Assembly (NCBI GenBank): GCA_035610365.1
Contig: CM069435.1
Coordinates: 12,761,123 to 12,825,122, forward strand
Direction: 5' to 3'
Source: Aquatica leii
Taxonomy: Eukaryota; Arthropoda; Insecta; Coleoptera; Lampyridae
Length of the DNA: 64,000 bases
Part shown: piece by piece, positions 11,561 to 23,294 of the stretch
Numbering within the stretch: the stretch's first letter is position 1
Layout: every line of letters starts with the position of its first letter
Notes under the pieces: model-generated
What the model saw: only the letters and a program-made list of their open reading frames with translations
Database searches by the model: none
Told to the model about the DNA's origin: nothing
Made by a program: the position numbers and the translations under genes

Positions 11561-14500
11561 TAGAAAAAATCTCTAAACACGCATCTCGAATAGAGCGCTT
11601 GCAAGAATAAGAAGACTGCGCAGATCCTAAGTTAATCATAGTAGTATATGTAAATGAGTATTGTAATAAAAAAAAAACAAGTTTATCCTAATTATCTTCC
11701 GTATCATGTGATTCTTCAGTAAACTCGTAGTTATCGAGCATCAGAATGTATTAAAATAATTTAAAAAAATATTAATGGCAATCTACAGTCTAATTTTTCT
11801 TTGTGTTTTCAGGCATGATTTTGACAGATAATTTTTGTATTTTTGTGGTAATTTTTGAATAATCCGTGTCTATTTGTAATAAATTTATTTTAAGATCTTC
11901 TTTTAGCTACTTTACGCCTAGAATTAAGTAAAGGCCTACCTTCTATCTTTTTCTGTCTTGATCCGTTTCTATCCAAGACAGAACAGTCCCGTGACTTTTT
12001 TAATGTTTTCGTACCAATGTTTGACAGGTTTCCTTCTAGATCCTTTACCTGTCTACAAACTCCAGCATATAACTCTTCCGTTTTATCTAATAATTTTTAT
12101 TCGATGTGTTCCACGTAGTAGATACCGTTTAAGTTGTGATACTTAATGAATAAGATTAACTCATTTCTTTTACTATCATGGAAGAGCAGATTCATTGTGT
12201 TTGGTTTTCTAATGCTTCTTTGAGACTCTCTAACCCAGACAGCACACAACATCTTTAAGACATCTGTTTCGGAACGTCTGTGCCTAAAAACGACATCTTA
12301 ACGATATCTACTGCAAGACATCTTAAAGACGCCTGCCGTAAGACGGCTTAAAGGCATTTGTTTTAAGAATTTTTTTTATAAATGGCAGAATGTATTTGAT
12401 TATTTTAACCTTTAAAAAAATAGTTTTAAGCTTTTTTAAAATACACGAGAATTACTATTATTCTATCTTGATCAAATGATTATTTCAGAAATAATCCACT
12501 TTTTTTTAAGCTTATTTATGTTTTTGGAGGTAACAATGGTAACGCTGAACTTAACTCAAAAAGAAACTTCCGTAAACATCTATGGTTTTATAAAGATTTA
12601 AAATATCCGTTTATTTCTAAAACGATTTAGTTTTTTTCACCTTCTGAAACCAGTCAAAATGTGGGTTGTTTCTGAAATATGCGATTCCATTGATAATAAT
12701 AATTTGTGGAAGTAGTAACCCAATAAGCAAACTAAGCTTGTATATAACTTTCTGTGAATTCACATTAGAGAAAGTAAGTTATGATGTAAGATACTCATAG
12801 TTTACTTGGTAAAATTTAAAAATGTAAACTTTCTGCAGGTTATACATAACTTAAGTTGCGAATTAACTGCAGCTTCTATACACAAATTAAGATTATAAAC
12901 TTTCTGCAAGTATACAAGTATAAACTAACCGCAAGTTCATAATAAAAAACTTTTTTTAAATTAGAAATATGTAAATTTACAATTCGGGTTAACTTATAGA
13001 TATACAATTAACTACAAAAATATTCATAAATTATTTATTTTTATTAGAAATATCTGACAATAAAAAATAATACAACCGAGACATGCAGTATAGGTAGGTA
13101 TACTATATAATTTCTAAATTTAACACAGTAATGTATTCCACTAGGTTTGAAATTTAAAACATGTAGTTAGTCAGCACAAGTCCAGTTTCCTTCATTCATA
13201 ACAAGTAAAATGCTGTTTCAAAATTCTTGAAAGCTAATTGGTTGTGCATTGTCGTTTTTACTATGATAATACCAATGCATCACTTGAACTGCTTCTATAA
13301 ATAAAATAACATCAAATTATACACATTTCATATATGGGTCATCTGTTTAACAAATACTTTTTTTTGTTACACTTGAAAGTTAGTGTATTCATTTATAATC
13401 GTTTATATACAGACTCGTGTATAAAATAAAACTTTGTATTATATAAATATAATAGAAAAGCAAAATACATTACATGATTTTAAGAATTTTGCATTCATGA
13501 AAACTGATTTATAATAATAACTCTAATTTAAGGGTTTGAGTAGTAAATCAATTCTTCTAATGTTTCGGTAACTTTTGTAATTCTAATTTTATACGTATAA
13601 CTTACTACATCTTTATAAATTAACTTACTTAATTATTTTTTTATTGTATTGTATTAGTGTAGAAGTTTGCACAACAATGCCACAAAACCAACACGTGGTC
13701 ATATAAAAAAATGTCTGTTAAATTTTAGTTTTTAATAATGCAATTAATCACAAATTGCACTTCCTATTTTATGCAAGATAGGAATTTCTATATTTAGATT
13801 ACTAGTTACATAAAAAATCAATATTAAACAAGTACAAAAGTTAAACTTTATGCACGTTTTCTATTAGCAAATAATATATAGTTTTTGTAAATGAACTAAT
13901 AGTAATATCAATTGTCAACTTAGTTTTGCAAACTTATTGTAAACTTATACTGAAAACTTCATGTCAGTTTTTAGTTAAAAGTTCATTGTAAATTTGCAAA
14001 AGTAAAGTCTCATACGCAAAATTACAGTAAGTAAGTAAAGATTCAACTAAACTATGTTATCTTACAGTACACTTCCAATAAGTTACATTTCAGAACTCGC
14101 AAAAATTTAAAAAAACATACTGCAAATACTTGCAAATTACAGTGCTTAGTGAGAAATGTCTTCATTTGTAATTTTGAGTAATCAAATTTTACATATTATG
14201 TTCGTACTAATTGTTTAGTCTTATTAACATTGAGCGCGTTTAGTTTAAATATAGTTTACAATTAGTTAAATAATGAAAATTAACAATCATGAATAGGAAT
14301 TGCTAAATTCTAAACAAAGTAAAGACACAGTAAACGTAAGACGTAAGTCAAAAGATTTTTTTCCAATACTAACTCAATATGATTTGTTTTTGCAATGTTT
14401 GATAAAAATTCATAAAATTAACTAAATTAATATGAAACAAAACAATATAAAATCTATGTTTGAACCGTTATCATAGCCTTGTCCCCTCACATTATTTATA

Positions 14501-14595
14501 CCAAAATCGATTTTTTTAACTCTTCTATTATAAAAGAACAAAACGTAAGCTAATACTTATGTATTTGCTCTATATGTGCAATATCATGTGTACAG
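11561..14595. other. AT-rich gene-free stretch with degenerate short repeats
   Basis: No coding region is supported. From about 12235 to 12370 there are repeated 'agacatctt/aagacgtct' words that resemble the subterminal repeats of the element at 17221. From 12721 to 14150 variants of 'aaactttctgcaagtt' and 'ttgcaaattac' recur irregularly, suggesting an old element built from short subrepeats. Clear terminal inverted repeats were not found for either. Confidence 0.45.
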
Positions 14596-14598
14596 TTT

Positions 14599-15010
14599 AG
14601 ATTTCCTTTGCCAAAACAGACACGATTTCATTTTGGATTTTGTCACCAAGATACGTGGGCGTTTCTTTAGCTTGTGAAGTAGCACGTTGAATATTATTAC
14701 TCATTATATGATCAAATTTACTTACCATTCCGAAGAATCACGAGAGAAATTGAACCATGTAATTTGCTTTGGGTTATTTTTAACAAAAATTTGTATAGTA
14801 TTCGTACTTAGAGCCTTTGACCAATGACCTGGATTATCGTGAATAGAGTTAACCTTTCTCAGGTCTATATCAGTGTTGTTTTCATCAAAGGTTGTTAATT
14901 GTTGTGACTCTTCTTCAGTTGTAATCTGCGCATCAAGTGCGCCGTTTGGTTTTCTTCATTTTCAGTAGGAGTCGTCTTTTCCGAAGCCAACAAGCAAGAA
15001 GAACAAGTGC
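14599..15010 (-). mobile_element. hAT-type (ZMYM/TTF-like, DUF4371) transposase fragment
   Basis: On the minus strand the segment near 14985-14745 reads, in one or more frames, ALDAQITTEEESQQLTTFDE, then a block with HDNPGHWSKALS and a following FNFSRDSSEW. This pattern is typical of the N-terminal TTF-type zinc finger region of ZMYM-like hAT transposases. Directly after this, 14715-14599 reads NNIQRATSQ, then TPTYLGDKIQNEIVSVLAKE, typical of the DUF4371 region. The hundred or so residues normally between them are missing, so this is an internally deleted remnant. Confidence 0.6.
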
Positions 15011-15715
15011 CCAAAGTTGATAGATGGAACAGGAAAAAACTGTGTTATCTTTGTGGTGTTATTATATTTCACGTATTTTTTTATTGCCTACATGTAATTT
15101 GTGGCTGAATTGTGAATTTTTTGCTGGATTTTTATTATCGTCACAACAATATCTCATAACAACAACAATAACTCAAAACACATTTTTCTCAGTTTTCGGA
15201 ATCTATTCCCGTTTTTGAATAAACGTGCTAATAATAGATAAACAATGTGCTAATTTTTTATTTTCAATAAACAAACATAAATAATGATTTAGGATTTAAT
15301 TTCATTTCCTATAAGAGAAAAAAAACAGCAACAGCCTATTGAAGTCACTGAAATTTCTACCACACATATCACTAATTGTTTGCTAAAATATAATCTCAGT
15401 AAGCATAGTAAATTCATTGCAAATTCTGTACAAAGTTACAAATAAAACTGCAAACTTAATAGTTTACTTTCTAAATACTTCCGGAAAATTTCTGCAGTTG
15501 AATCTGTCCGCCATTTCAATTTCAATTGTAAACTTTTACGTAATTAGTGAAGATCATCTGCCAATTATTAGTAAATTTTAGTCCACTTGACGAAAAGAAG
15601 CAGTGTATGTATATTTAAAGTTACCATGCAAAAATTTATTGCAAGTTTTAGAAATACATACTTCCTTAGTGTTGTAGAGAATTTGCAAATCTCCTTTATC
15701 TAAAAGAATCTAAAT
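15011..15715. other. AT-rich stretch, no gene seen
   Basis: No supported coding sequence. Words such as 'ttgcaaattc' and 'actgcaaactt' continue those of 12721-14150, so the same old repeat may extend here on both sides of the hAT fragment. Confidence 0.4.
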
Positions 15716-15719
15716 AGAA

Positions 15720-17105
15720 TACGTCTTAAAACAGTCAAAGAGTCACACGGCTGACAACCTACGTCAATTGTTAAAAGAGCAGTTTATTGAGTAGGATATA
15801 ATAAGAATAAAGTGAGAGCAGTCGTTACTGACAATGCGGTAAATATTTTGGCGGCTGTTCAGGCTGGAAAATAGCGATCGGTGAGTTGTTTTGCTCACAC
15901 CCTCAATCTTGTTGTACACACTGGAATTGAAGCCATTTCTGCAAGTGTCAATAAAGTAAAAAAAAATGTGGAAGATTTCAACAAATCCACTGCAGCTCTG
16001 ACTAAATTAAAAATAGGCAAATCCAAGTGAATGTTCCCCAGTTAAAACTAAAGCAAGACGTGTGCACAAGATGGAATTCCACGTATGACGGGTTGATAAA
16101 AATCAAAGATGCATTAATTTCCACAATAGTTTTAATGAGGAATGACTTGGCACTATCAGCTAAGGACTGGAATATAATTGGAAGTGCAGTTCGCATATCA
16201 AATATACTTACGAGGTTACCACTGAAATTTCCTCCGAAGAAACTGTAAGTCTTTCAAGAGTAATTTTATACTGTCGTCTTTTATTAAGACATATAAGTGA
16301 GCGCTTGTTGCTAGCAGAAGCAGAAAATGCTAAGCCTGAAATAAAAAAATTATTCCAGTCTCTTCATGAACAATTGAACAAGTATTTCGAAACCGTAGAG
16401 TCCAATAGATTATATGCAGAGTGAATGATTTTGGATCCTAGATCTAAAGATAAGGGGTTTAGAGAAGAGAACAATTTTAAGAAGGCAAACCTCAAACTAA
16501 GAGTAGGTGCTATGTGAGCACCAAGTACGATGCCCATCGTGAATTCTGCACCAACTTCATCTTCAACTGTTTCAACATCTGTGACGAAACCATCAATATG
16601 GAAATATTTTGATGAAGAATTCGCAACTCTGGTTTCTAAAGATAACACAGCAGCTTGGATAGTTAAAATTGACTAATGGAACCAATCCAGAAGAGATCGG
16701 AAGATCCTTTACTCTAGCGACACCCTCGAAAAACTGTTTACCCTGATTATGTTGAGGATAAATGTTAAATTAAAGAAATAAATAAAAGGTTCCTTTATAA
16801 GTTTATAAATCACATAACTAGATGGCGATATATACAGTTAAGTTGTACAGTAGTGCGCAAGATTTTTGACAATAAAGTACGTGTTCTTGTTGTCTTGTAT
16901 TTTAAAACATTAATACTGCCCTTAACTTAAAAAATCTCAACAGATTATACAAATACATTCTTAAAAGACTGAATACAGTAGCAACATCCGTACCTTGCGA
17001 AAAAACCTTCCTAAAGCAGGACTGACTTTGACGAACAGAAGAAGGCGTTTGAAAGTCAATAAAGTTTCACGGCTGCTTTTTATAAGCCAAAATTCTAAAT
17101 AAATC
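15720..17105 (+). mobile_element. hAT transposase remnant (ZBED1/4-like), most of the C-terminal half
   Basis: A long but broken hAT transposase lies here. In order: LKTVKESHG, NKVRAVVTDNAVNILAAV (a catalytic Asp region) at about 15800, CFAHTLNLVVHTGIEAIS at about 15888 and PQLKLKQDVCTRWNSTYDGL at about 16030. Then follow a helical region to 16430, LDPRSKDKGF at about 16432, and the dimerisation block near 16975-17095 with ATSVPCEKTF and TNRRRRLKVNKVSRLLF. At least three frame changes and several stops are present. The BED finger is not seen. No terminal repeats or 8-bp duplication were located. Confidence 0.8.
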
Positions 17106-17220
17106 TACAAAGAAATTTAATGTAAATTTGTGTATATAATGTGTACATCTGTAGATATACCAATAAAAAACAAACTTTACAGTCGATTTTCTTAGTTGAT
17201 CTATAATATTCATTTGTAAT

Positions 17221-18678
17221 CCCAGTAAACACACGACGTTCCAGGGACGTTCGTTTTATGTCCAAATGATGTCTTTACATCCCGGGCTTTAAAACGGACC
17301 TGTATAGGATGTCTTTAATAGGACGTCCTCAGGATGTCAATGAAGAACGTACGATGGGATGTCCTATGCGGGAAAAAACAAATGCAAACTTTGCACTCTG
17401 TATCTGTTTTACTAAAAATTAATAAAAGTTTATTGAAATTAAAAGATCACAATTGTTAATAATGGTGATTTAAAACCCTATCTCGCACGCATACCTATGC
17501 GGTGAATTGAAAATATTTATTTTATGTAAAAAAAAATTTTTTACTCAAAAAATTATTTAAAAAATGTTTTCTTTGTATTAAAGGTTTAAAAGTGTGACGT
17601 TATCTCACGACTTTTATCGTCGCGATTCACAATAAGTCATCCAAAAATGTCAACATGACCAATAAGAACTAACTAAGAAACTATAACGTTATCGCGTTTT
17701 TGGTATTCATAGTTATGATTAGTGTGCGAATTTCTCGTTATGTATTACTATTTCCACAATAATTAGTTAGGTAGTTAAAAATGCGTCTAGAAATAATTTT
17801 GTTTTTACCACATTCCTCTGATGAAATGTAAATGCGTAACGTATAAAAATTCTTAATGAATTTGCAAAACTGACGCGTTTACAACATTTTTTTTAAAAAA
17901 CGATTTAAACAATTTTTAACTGGTTATAATCGATCATCTCTTATGATTTAATCAATAATAGAATCGTCAAAAAGATCAATCAATAATTCTACAAAAGAAG
18001 TATCACTTTATCAATTCTTTAATTTAGAAAAATGTAAATTCTGATTACATAGAAATACCAAAATAAGCTTTTTGTATTAACTTTTTTATCGAATCTACAT
18101 GACGATTATCATCTCTTATGTAGTTGCATTGTTTCAGGCGCCACTTAAAAAAATCGCGAAGAAAGTATAAAAAACTCGGTAAAGAGGGCCAAAGAACGCC
18201 GGGATCGAGAAGATAAAAAAATGAAATAATATAAATTTATTTTAATTGAATATAATTTGGATTATTATTTAAAAATATAGTTTTATGTAATAATAATTTG
18301 GATTTTATTTGATGAAGTTATTTTTATTCATTACGTCAAGTCGCAGAGGAGTACGTTAAGTCTCCTTACAGAATAAAAAAACAATAGAAAAAACCACAAA
18401 GTAGATGTACTTTAACTGTAAATGGTACTTTTCTTGATAAAAATATAATATACATATATAGTACATATCCTACAGTCATCTAAAAGGGACGTCCCGTTGC
18501 TGATACGCAAGAATGTCCTATAAGGACATCGTAGGGATGCACACACTTGTGACAAAAGAACGTCTCATGAATGTCCCTAGGACGTACACAGAACCAAAAT
18601 GGGATGACTTTGGGACATTTAGTGATCCGCAACATCATGTCCCCGGGACATCCTTGGGACATCCTTGTGTTTGTTGAG
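17221..18678. mobile_element. TIR element of the CCCAGYAAACACA family, non-coding
   Basis: The left end starts CCCAGTAAACACACGACG. The right end, read in reverse complement, starts CTCAACAAACACAAGGATG. Both ends hold clusters of GGGACGT/GGACGTCC-like words (17240-17370 and 18485-18670) arranged as subterminal repeats. The middle is AT-rich and has no coding sequence. A second element at 39225-40772 has almost the same first 13 bases. The superfamily is not recognised. A 2-bp AT duplication is possible but uncertain. Confidence 0.55.
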
Positions 18679-18689
18679 ATATAGACGAT

Positions 18690-19240
18690 TTATCGTTTTT
18701 GTTTCATAATGTCGGTGATGCCCGAGATTAAAAAATTAATAATTAATATTAGTTTAGACGTTTAGAATTTAAATGTAATGCTCGTCCTCAGCTTTTACTT
18801 CAAATTCGTAAGACCAGTAAACATAAAAATAAAGAAGTCCATAGTAATTTTAAAGAATTTATGTATGATTCGTCAGATTGGATTTGTCAATTTGAAGTAA
18901 ATAAATAATAGATTTTACTGTTTTGTAGGTTTACTGCTTTCACCTGATTCATTATGGTATAAAAGTAATGTTGCCGCTTTATAGCATTTAAAAGAAAAAA
19001 TGAAAAAGCACTCGTTATCGGCGAATCACATGAAAAATTGTATAAATTATGCTGCTCTTGGTCTCGGTAATATTCGCTTACAAATACGATTGGACAGCGT
19101 TTGTCGACAGTCAATTAAAGATAAAATAACTGAGTGACTTTACCTACGACTACAGTGGAAAGTGACGATGTTCCTCTACGTAAAAAAATTAAATCCTTTC
19201 TACGTAATCGGCAATACTATGGGACAAGAAAGTCGCGCGT
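18690..19240 (+). other. unidentified stretch with coding-like segments
   Basis: Two short stretches look coding but are not recognised. One, about 18755-18905, has an open frame with cysteine and basic residues. The other, about 18930-19135, reads LLLSPDSLWYKSNV, then HMKNCINYAALGLGNIRLQI in one frame with one stop. A GTAAAT...TTTTGTAG intron-like sequence lies between them, but the frames do not join. It may be a decayed transposase. Confidence 0.25.
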
Positions 19241-19543
19241 ATTTCTATGCTAAACATTGAAAAATCTTCCATTAAAAACCATAAATTTTTATCGATCAAT
19301 TTGGTGATTGTAATCTTAAATCTTATTCTTAAATATAAATCATGTTAATGTAAGAATGTTTTATTAGACTTTGCAATAATTGTGTTTTTTTTTAAATGAC
19401 CCTCCTGTATGATTGATCACCAGCCGCCACTGATTAAATTTCTAAATTATCATGGGAGATTTGGAATTTTGATTTTCCAATTTCTTCGGAGCGCCTTTCT
19501 GCGATCCGTCAGATCTAGCGCCTGTGTGCGCAGCACACATTGC

Positions 19544-19946
19544 CAGTGTTGTAAATAGATAATTTTTAAATTATATAGATACAGATAAATTTTTTTTCTT
19601 GCAAGAATAATCTAGTATTAGATAATAGATAAACTATTCAAACTTTATATAGATAACAGATAATAGATGAAATAATCTAGGTAGTAATAACGATAGAGTT
19701 CATTTAAAGAACTACTATGGAATGTGGGAAATTACTGAAGAAAAACATACATATTGTAACTTGAATTTTACGGGACACTGGATTTTTTATAAAATTTATT
19801 TAAATAATTTAAATAAAAAATTATATGTATACAGATACATATAACTTATATATTTTTGATTGTATCTAGATCCATATAAATAGATAAAAAATATGAATCT
19901 AGATTAATTTATCTATATAAATTTATATAGATAATTTACAACACTG
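19544..19946. mobile_element. hAT MITE, 403 bp, with perfect 8-bp target duplication
   Basis: The left end reads CAGTGTTGTAAATAGATAAT. The reverse complement of the right end reads CAGTGTTGTAAATTATCTAT. The element is flanked by CACATTGC at 19536-19543 and the same CACATTGC at 19947-19954. An 8-bp duplication and CAGTGTTG ends are diagnostic of hAT elements. The interior is an AT-rich series of 'tagataatag' words without coding sequence. It lies about 300 bp upstream of the PPIE start codon. Confidence 0.9.
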
Positions 19947-19954
19947 CACATTGC

Positions 19955-20249
19955 TCACATGGATGGCGCGGCTCTAATTTTAAAAGCAAGATATTTAAAT
20001 CTAATACACAAACATGCAGCAAATAAACTATTCAATACAACACCAACTATTATTAAATACAATTTAAAATCTGAACAGTAAGAAATTAAAAATGGCACAT
20101 TTATCAAAACGTAGCGTTGTTGCCGTGCGTTTAATAGTAGTTATTTAATTCAAATTGGCAACAGCGGTAATAACTCAAATATCTAATTATGTAAACATAA
20201 CCTAATAATTTTAAACTTTTAAACGATTTAAAACATTCGTTTTATAATA
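19955..20249 (+). promoter_or_regulatory. upstream region of PPIE, promoter expected but not resolved
   Basis: No coding sequence. The 295 bp between the hAT MITE and the PPIE start codon must hold the 5' UTR and at least part of the promoter. No TATA box or initiator could be assigned with confidence. Confidence 0.3.
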
Positions 20250-21302
20250 ATGGGAACTAACAATAAAAGAACAATTTACGTTGGAGGCCTAGCAGAAGAA
20301 GTAGATGAAAAAACGTTAAACGCAGCATTTATACCTTTCGGCGACGTCGTTGACATTCAAATACCTTTAGACTATGAAACCGAAAAGCACAGGGGTTTTG
20401 CATTTATTGAATTTGAAAGTGCAGAAGATGCAGCTGCTGCAATAGATAATATGGTGAGCATACGCATTATCTTAAACGAAACACTACATTTGTTTTACAG
20501 AATGATTCAGAATTGTTTGGTAGAACAATACGTGTTAACTTAGCTAAACCCCAACGAATTAAAGAAGGCTCGACACGTCCAGTTTGGGCAGAAGATACCT
20601 GGTTACAACAGTATGCTGGCGAAACATTAAAAAATGTGAATGAGGGTGGAGAAGGCATAACTACAGAGACTGTTAAGTGTACTTACAAATTTATATAATA
20701 ATTTATTGGAAACTTATAGATTACCGAGAAAACTAAAGAGCAGAAATTTAAAAATCCTCAAGTCTACTTTGATATTACAATAGGCAAAACTGAAGTTGGT
20801 CGCATTACTATGATGTTACGTATGGATGTGGTTCCACGAACTGCCGAAAACTTTCGTTGCCTTTGTACCCACGAGAAAGGCTATGGATTTCAAGGAAGTA
20901 CGTTTCACAGAGTGATACCTGATTTCGTATCCTTTAGAAGCAATTTTACATTTTTTATAATTAAGTAGCCTTAACTTTACATAGATGTGTCAAGGAGGTG
21001 ATTTCACGCATCATAATGGTACTGGAGGGAAGTCTATTTATGGGCGAAAATTTTCCGATGAAAATTTTGATCTAAAACACATAGGTCCTGGTACACTTTC
21101 TATGGCTAATTCGGGAGCAAACACCAATGGTTCACAGTTTTTTATAAGTACTGCAAAAACCGATTGGTTGGATGGAAAGCATGTGGTTTTTGGTCATGTT
21201 ATTAGTGGGATGGACGTTGTAAGGAGGATTGAACGTTGTGGGACAAAGTCAGGAACACCAACGGACAAGATTACTATTTCGGCTTGTGGGGAAATACAGT
21301 AA
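20250..21302 (+). CDS. PPIE: peptidyl-prolyl cis-trans isomerase E (cyclophilin 33)
   Basis: Four phase-0 exons (20250-20453, 20501-20671, 20720-20926, 20985-21302) encode 299 residues, against 301 in the human protein. Residues 1-85 form an RRM with RNP2-like IYVGGL and RNP1-like [10 protein letters not shown] linker follows ([15 protein letters not shown] closes the RRM, then [12 protein letters not shown]). From about residue 140 a complete cyclophilin domain runs with [63 protein letters not shown] and [10 protein letters not shown]. Catalytic Arg, Phe, Gln and Trp positions are all present. The family acts in the nucleus as an RNA-binding proline isomerase of activated spliceosomes and also binds the MLL PHD finger. 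All introns are 47-58 bp. The gene is intact and is convergent with RAD50-a, with nested transposons in between. Confidence 0.97.
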
Positions 21303-21456
21303 ATTTAATAATTATATTGCATATGATCTTTTATTTTGTTTCTTTCCAATGGGCATTGCTATCACTTGTATCACTCTCAATCAAAGTTTGTTGTTATACG
21401 AAGTTCAACTTTGTTTGTCTAGAGTGCCCAATCAAAGAGTTGATATCTATTGATAA

Positions 21457-22385
21457 ATTGTCTTTAATTAATATGTTAAATCGTATGAATCGTGTATTAA
21501 ATAGAAATAAAAATGGGTTACAAGATATACCGTTACAAGCAAAATTTAATTCTTAATTATTTATATAAATACATTTTTGTAGTTACTACGGTTACAACTT
21601 GATGCCACCTATTATGAATTGAATCAACACCCCCTTGCAATTCATTATTATTTGAACTAAATTATTACAACATTTAATAGGTTTCTAAAGTACTTAAATT
21701 TGGAAGAATTGAGAGGCTTTGTGAGTATATCAGGCTGTTGATTAGTTTTTACATATCTTAAGATTATGTTATCAATACAGACTTTGATAAAATGATGCTT
21801 AATATCTATGTGTTTGATTCTTTTACATTCATAAGTTGAAGCCATTTTGATGCAAGATTGATTATCTTCATGCACAACAACAGGAAACACACACACAAAT
21901 TTTCTGTGGTACAATGTGATAAAGCAATATATTCTGACTCTGCGCTGGACAAGGATACAGTACCTTGGTTTTTAGTATATATAACGTTATTTGACATGTT
22001 GATTATAAAGCCAGTGATACTATTCTATTTCTATTGTACTATTGGCAAAATCTGAATCAATATATGATACAATCTGAATATTAGAATTGCTGTCTTTTAC
22101 ATATTTTAATCCATAATCTTTAGTTGCCTTCAAATACCGTAGAACATGTTTTAAATAATTCCAGTGTTCTTTGGTATAATTATTTCTGAAATTGGCTAAA
22201 ATATGTAATACCAGGTAATACCATAACATAAATCAGGTCTTCAGCCAAGCATCACATACATTAAACAACCTAAGAACTCTTTATAATGTAAATTCACATA
22301 ATTATTTCTGCAGCTAACAAAAATATCTAAATTTTTTGCTAGTGATATTTCTAATGGTTTACAACCCATGGGTTGAGCTACCTAT
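21457..22385 (-). mobile_element. Ty1/copia element, 3' part (RT tail, RNase H, PPT, 3' LTR)
   Basis: Minus-strand reading gives LGxRPDLCYGI near 22240, HWNYLKHVLRYLKATKDYGLKY, QGTVSLSSAESEYIALS, VHEDNQSCIKMA, RIKHIDIKHHFIK and QQPDILTKPLNSSKF, the canonical copia RNase H order. A G-rich polypurine tract follows and then an LTR starting TGTTGATTCAATTC at about 21629. Sequence at 21457-21583 matches 26905-27020, which is the 5' LTR remnant of the same element. Only a few frame breaks are present. The element starts about 155 bp after the PPIE stop codon. Its middle is replaced by a non-LTR insertion. Confidence 0.85.
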
Positions 22386-23294
22386 CGGGCGCGTCTCCAG
22401 GTGGTGGATAGGAAAGTAAATAGAATGTAACGGTACGCAGCTTTATCAGCTGAACCGGGACAACCCTGTTTACCTTGGGAGGTGTTGGAGTCGCGGCCTA
22501 AAATCCGTACGTACTCCAATACTACTGTCACGCGAACCAGCTCTCCCGGCTCAAACTGTAGTGTCGTGGTAACACTGGGATAACGATGCCTGTCGCTGCT
22601 ATGCTGACTTTGATCAGCAAGCACGGCACCCAAACCTCTAGCTGCTGTGGACATGTCTCACGAGCACGCAGTGCTGGGGGTCTTGGCTTAATTGTCTGGA
22701 CCAAGAGGAGACAACCTTATCAAAAACTTAAATCTAAGGTGGAGAGGACCAGGCCGATAGATGCGTGATTGGATAGAAGACCAGTCGTCACTGGTTCCAA
22801 CCTCGGGGCACCAGGCCCAGCTTGTGCACAACCTTCGCACATGCATTGTTGTAAAAAATGCACTAAACGTAATGCCATTGTGAGGTTTATGTTCTAGAGA
22901 CCTAGTGGCAGCTAAAATATCTGTAGTAGAAGGCAACCGTAGGGAGTTCATTATCGGATCCGGTTACCTTCCCTACGACCAGACAGGATCACCGCCGCCG
23001 GAGGAAATCCACAGGCTTATTAACAGTAGGGCCAACAAATCGTTGATTCTTAGATGCGATGCTAATGCACACCACACCTTGTGGGGGAGCACAAACAAAA
23101 GGTAATTTAGATATAATAAATAACGGACATATGCCTACGTTTATAACCGTGTCGCGCAGTGAAGTTATTGACCTTACGCTTGCTAGTCCAAAAGCGAGGT
23201 AAGTGATAAAATTGTGGCATGTATCAGATGAACCTTCTTTATCTGATCATAGATACATTCGATTAAACCTTGAATCAGACGGGGAACTTGTAAT

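Noticed and set aside
21229..21556. Possible small gene just after PPIE
   Set aside because: Its second half (21457-21583) is the copia LTR, repeated at 26905-27020; the first half has no recognisable protein character.
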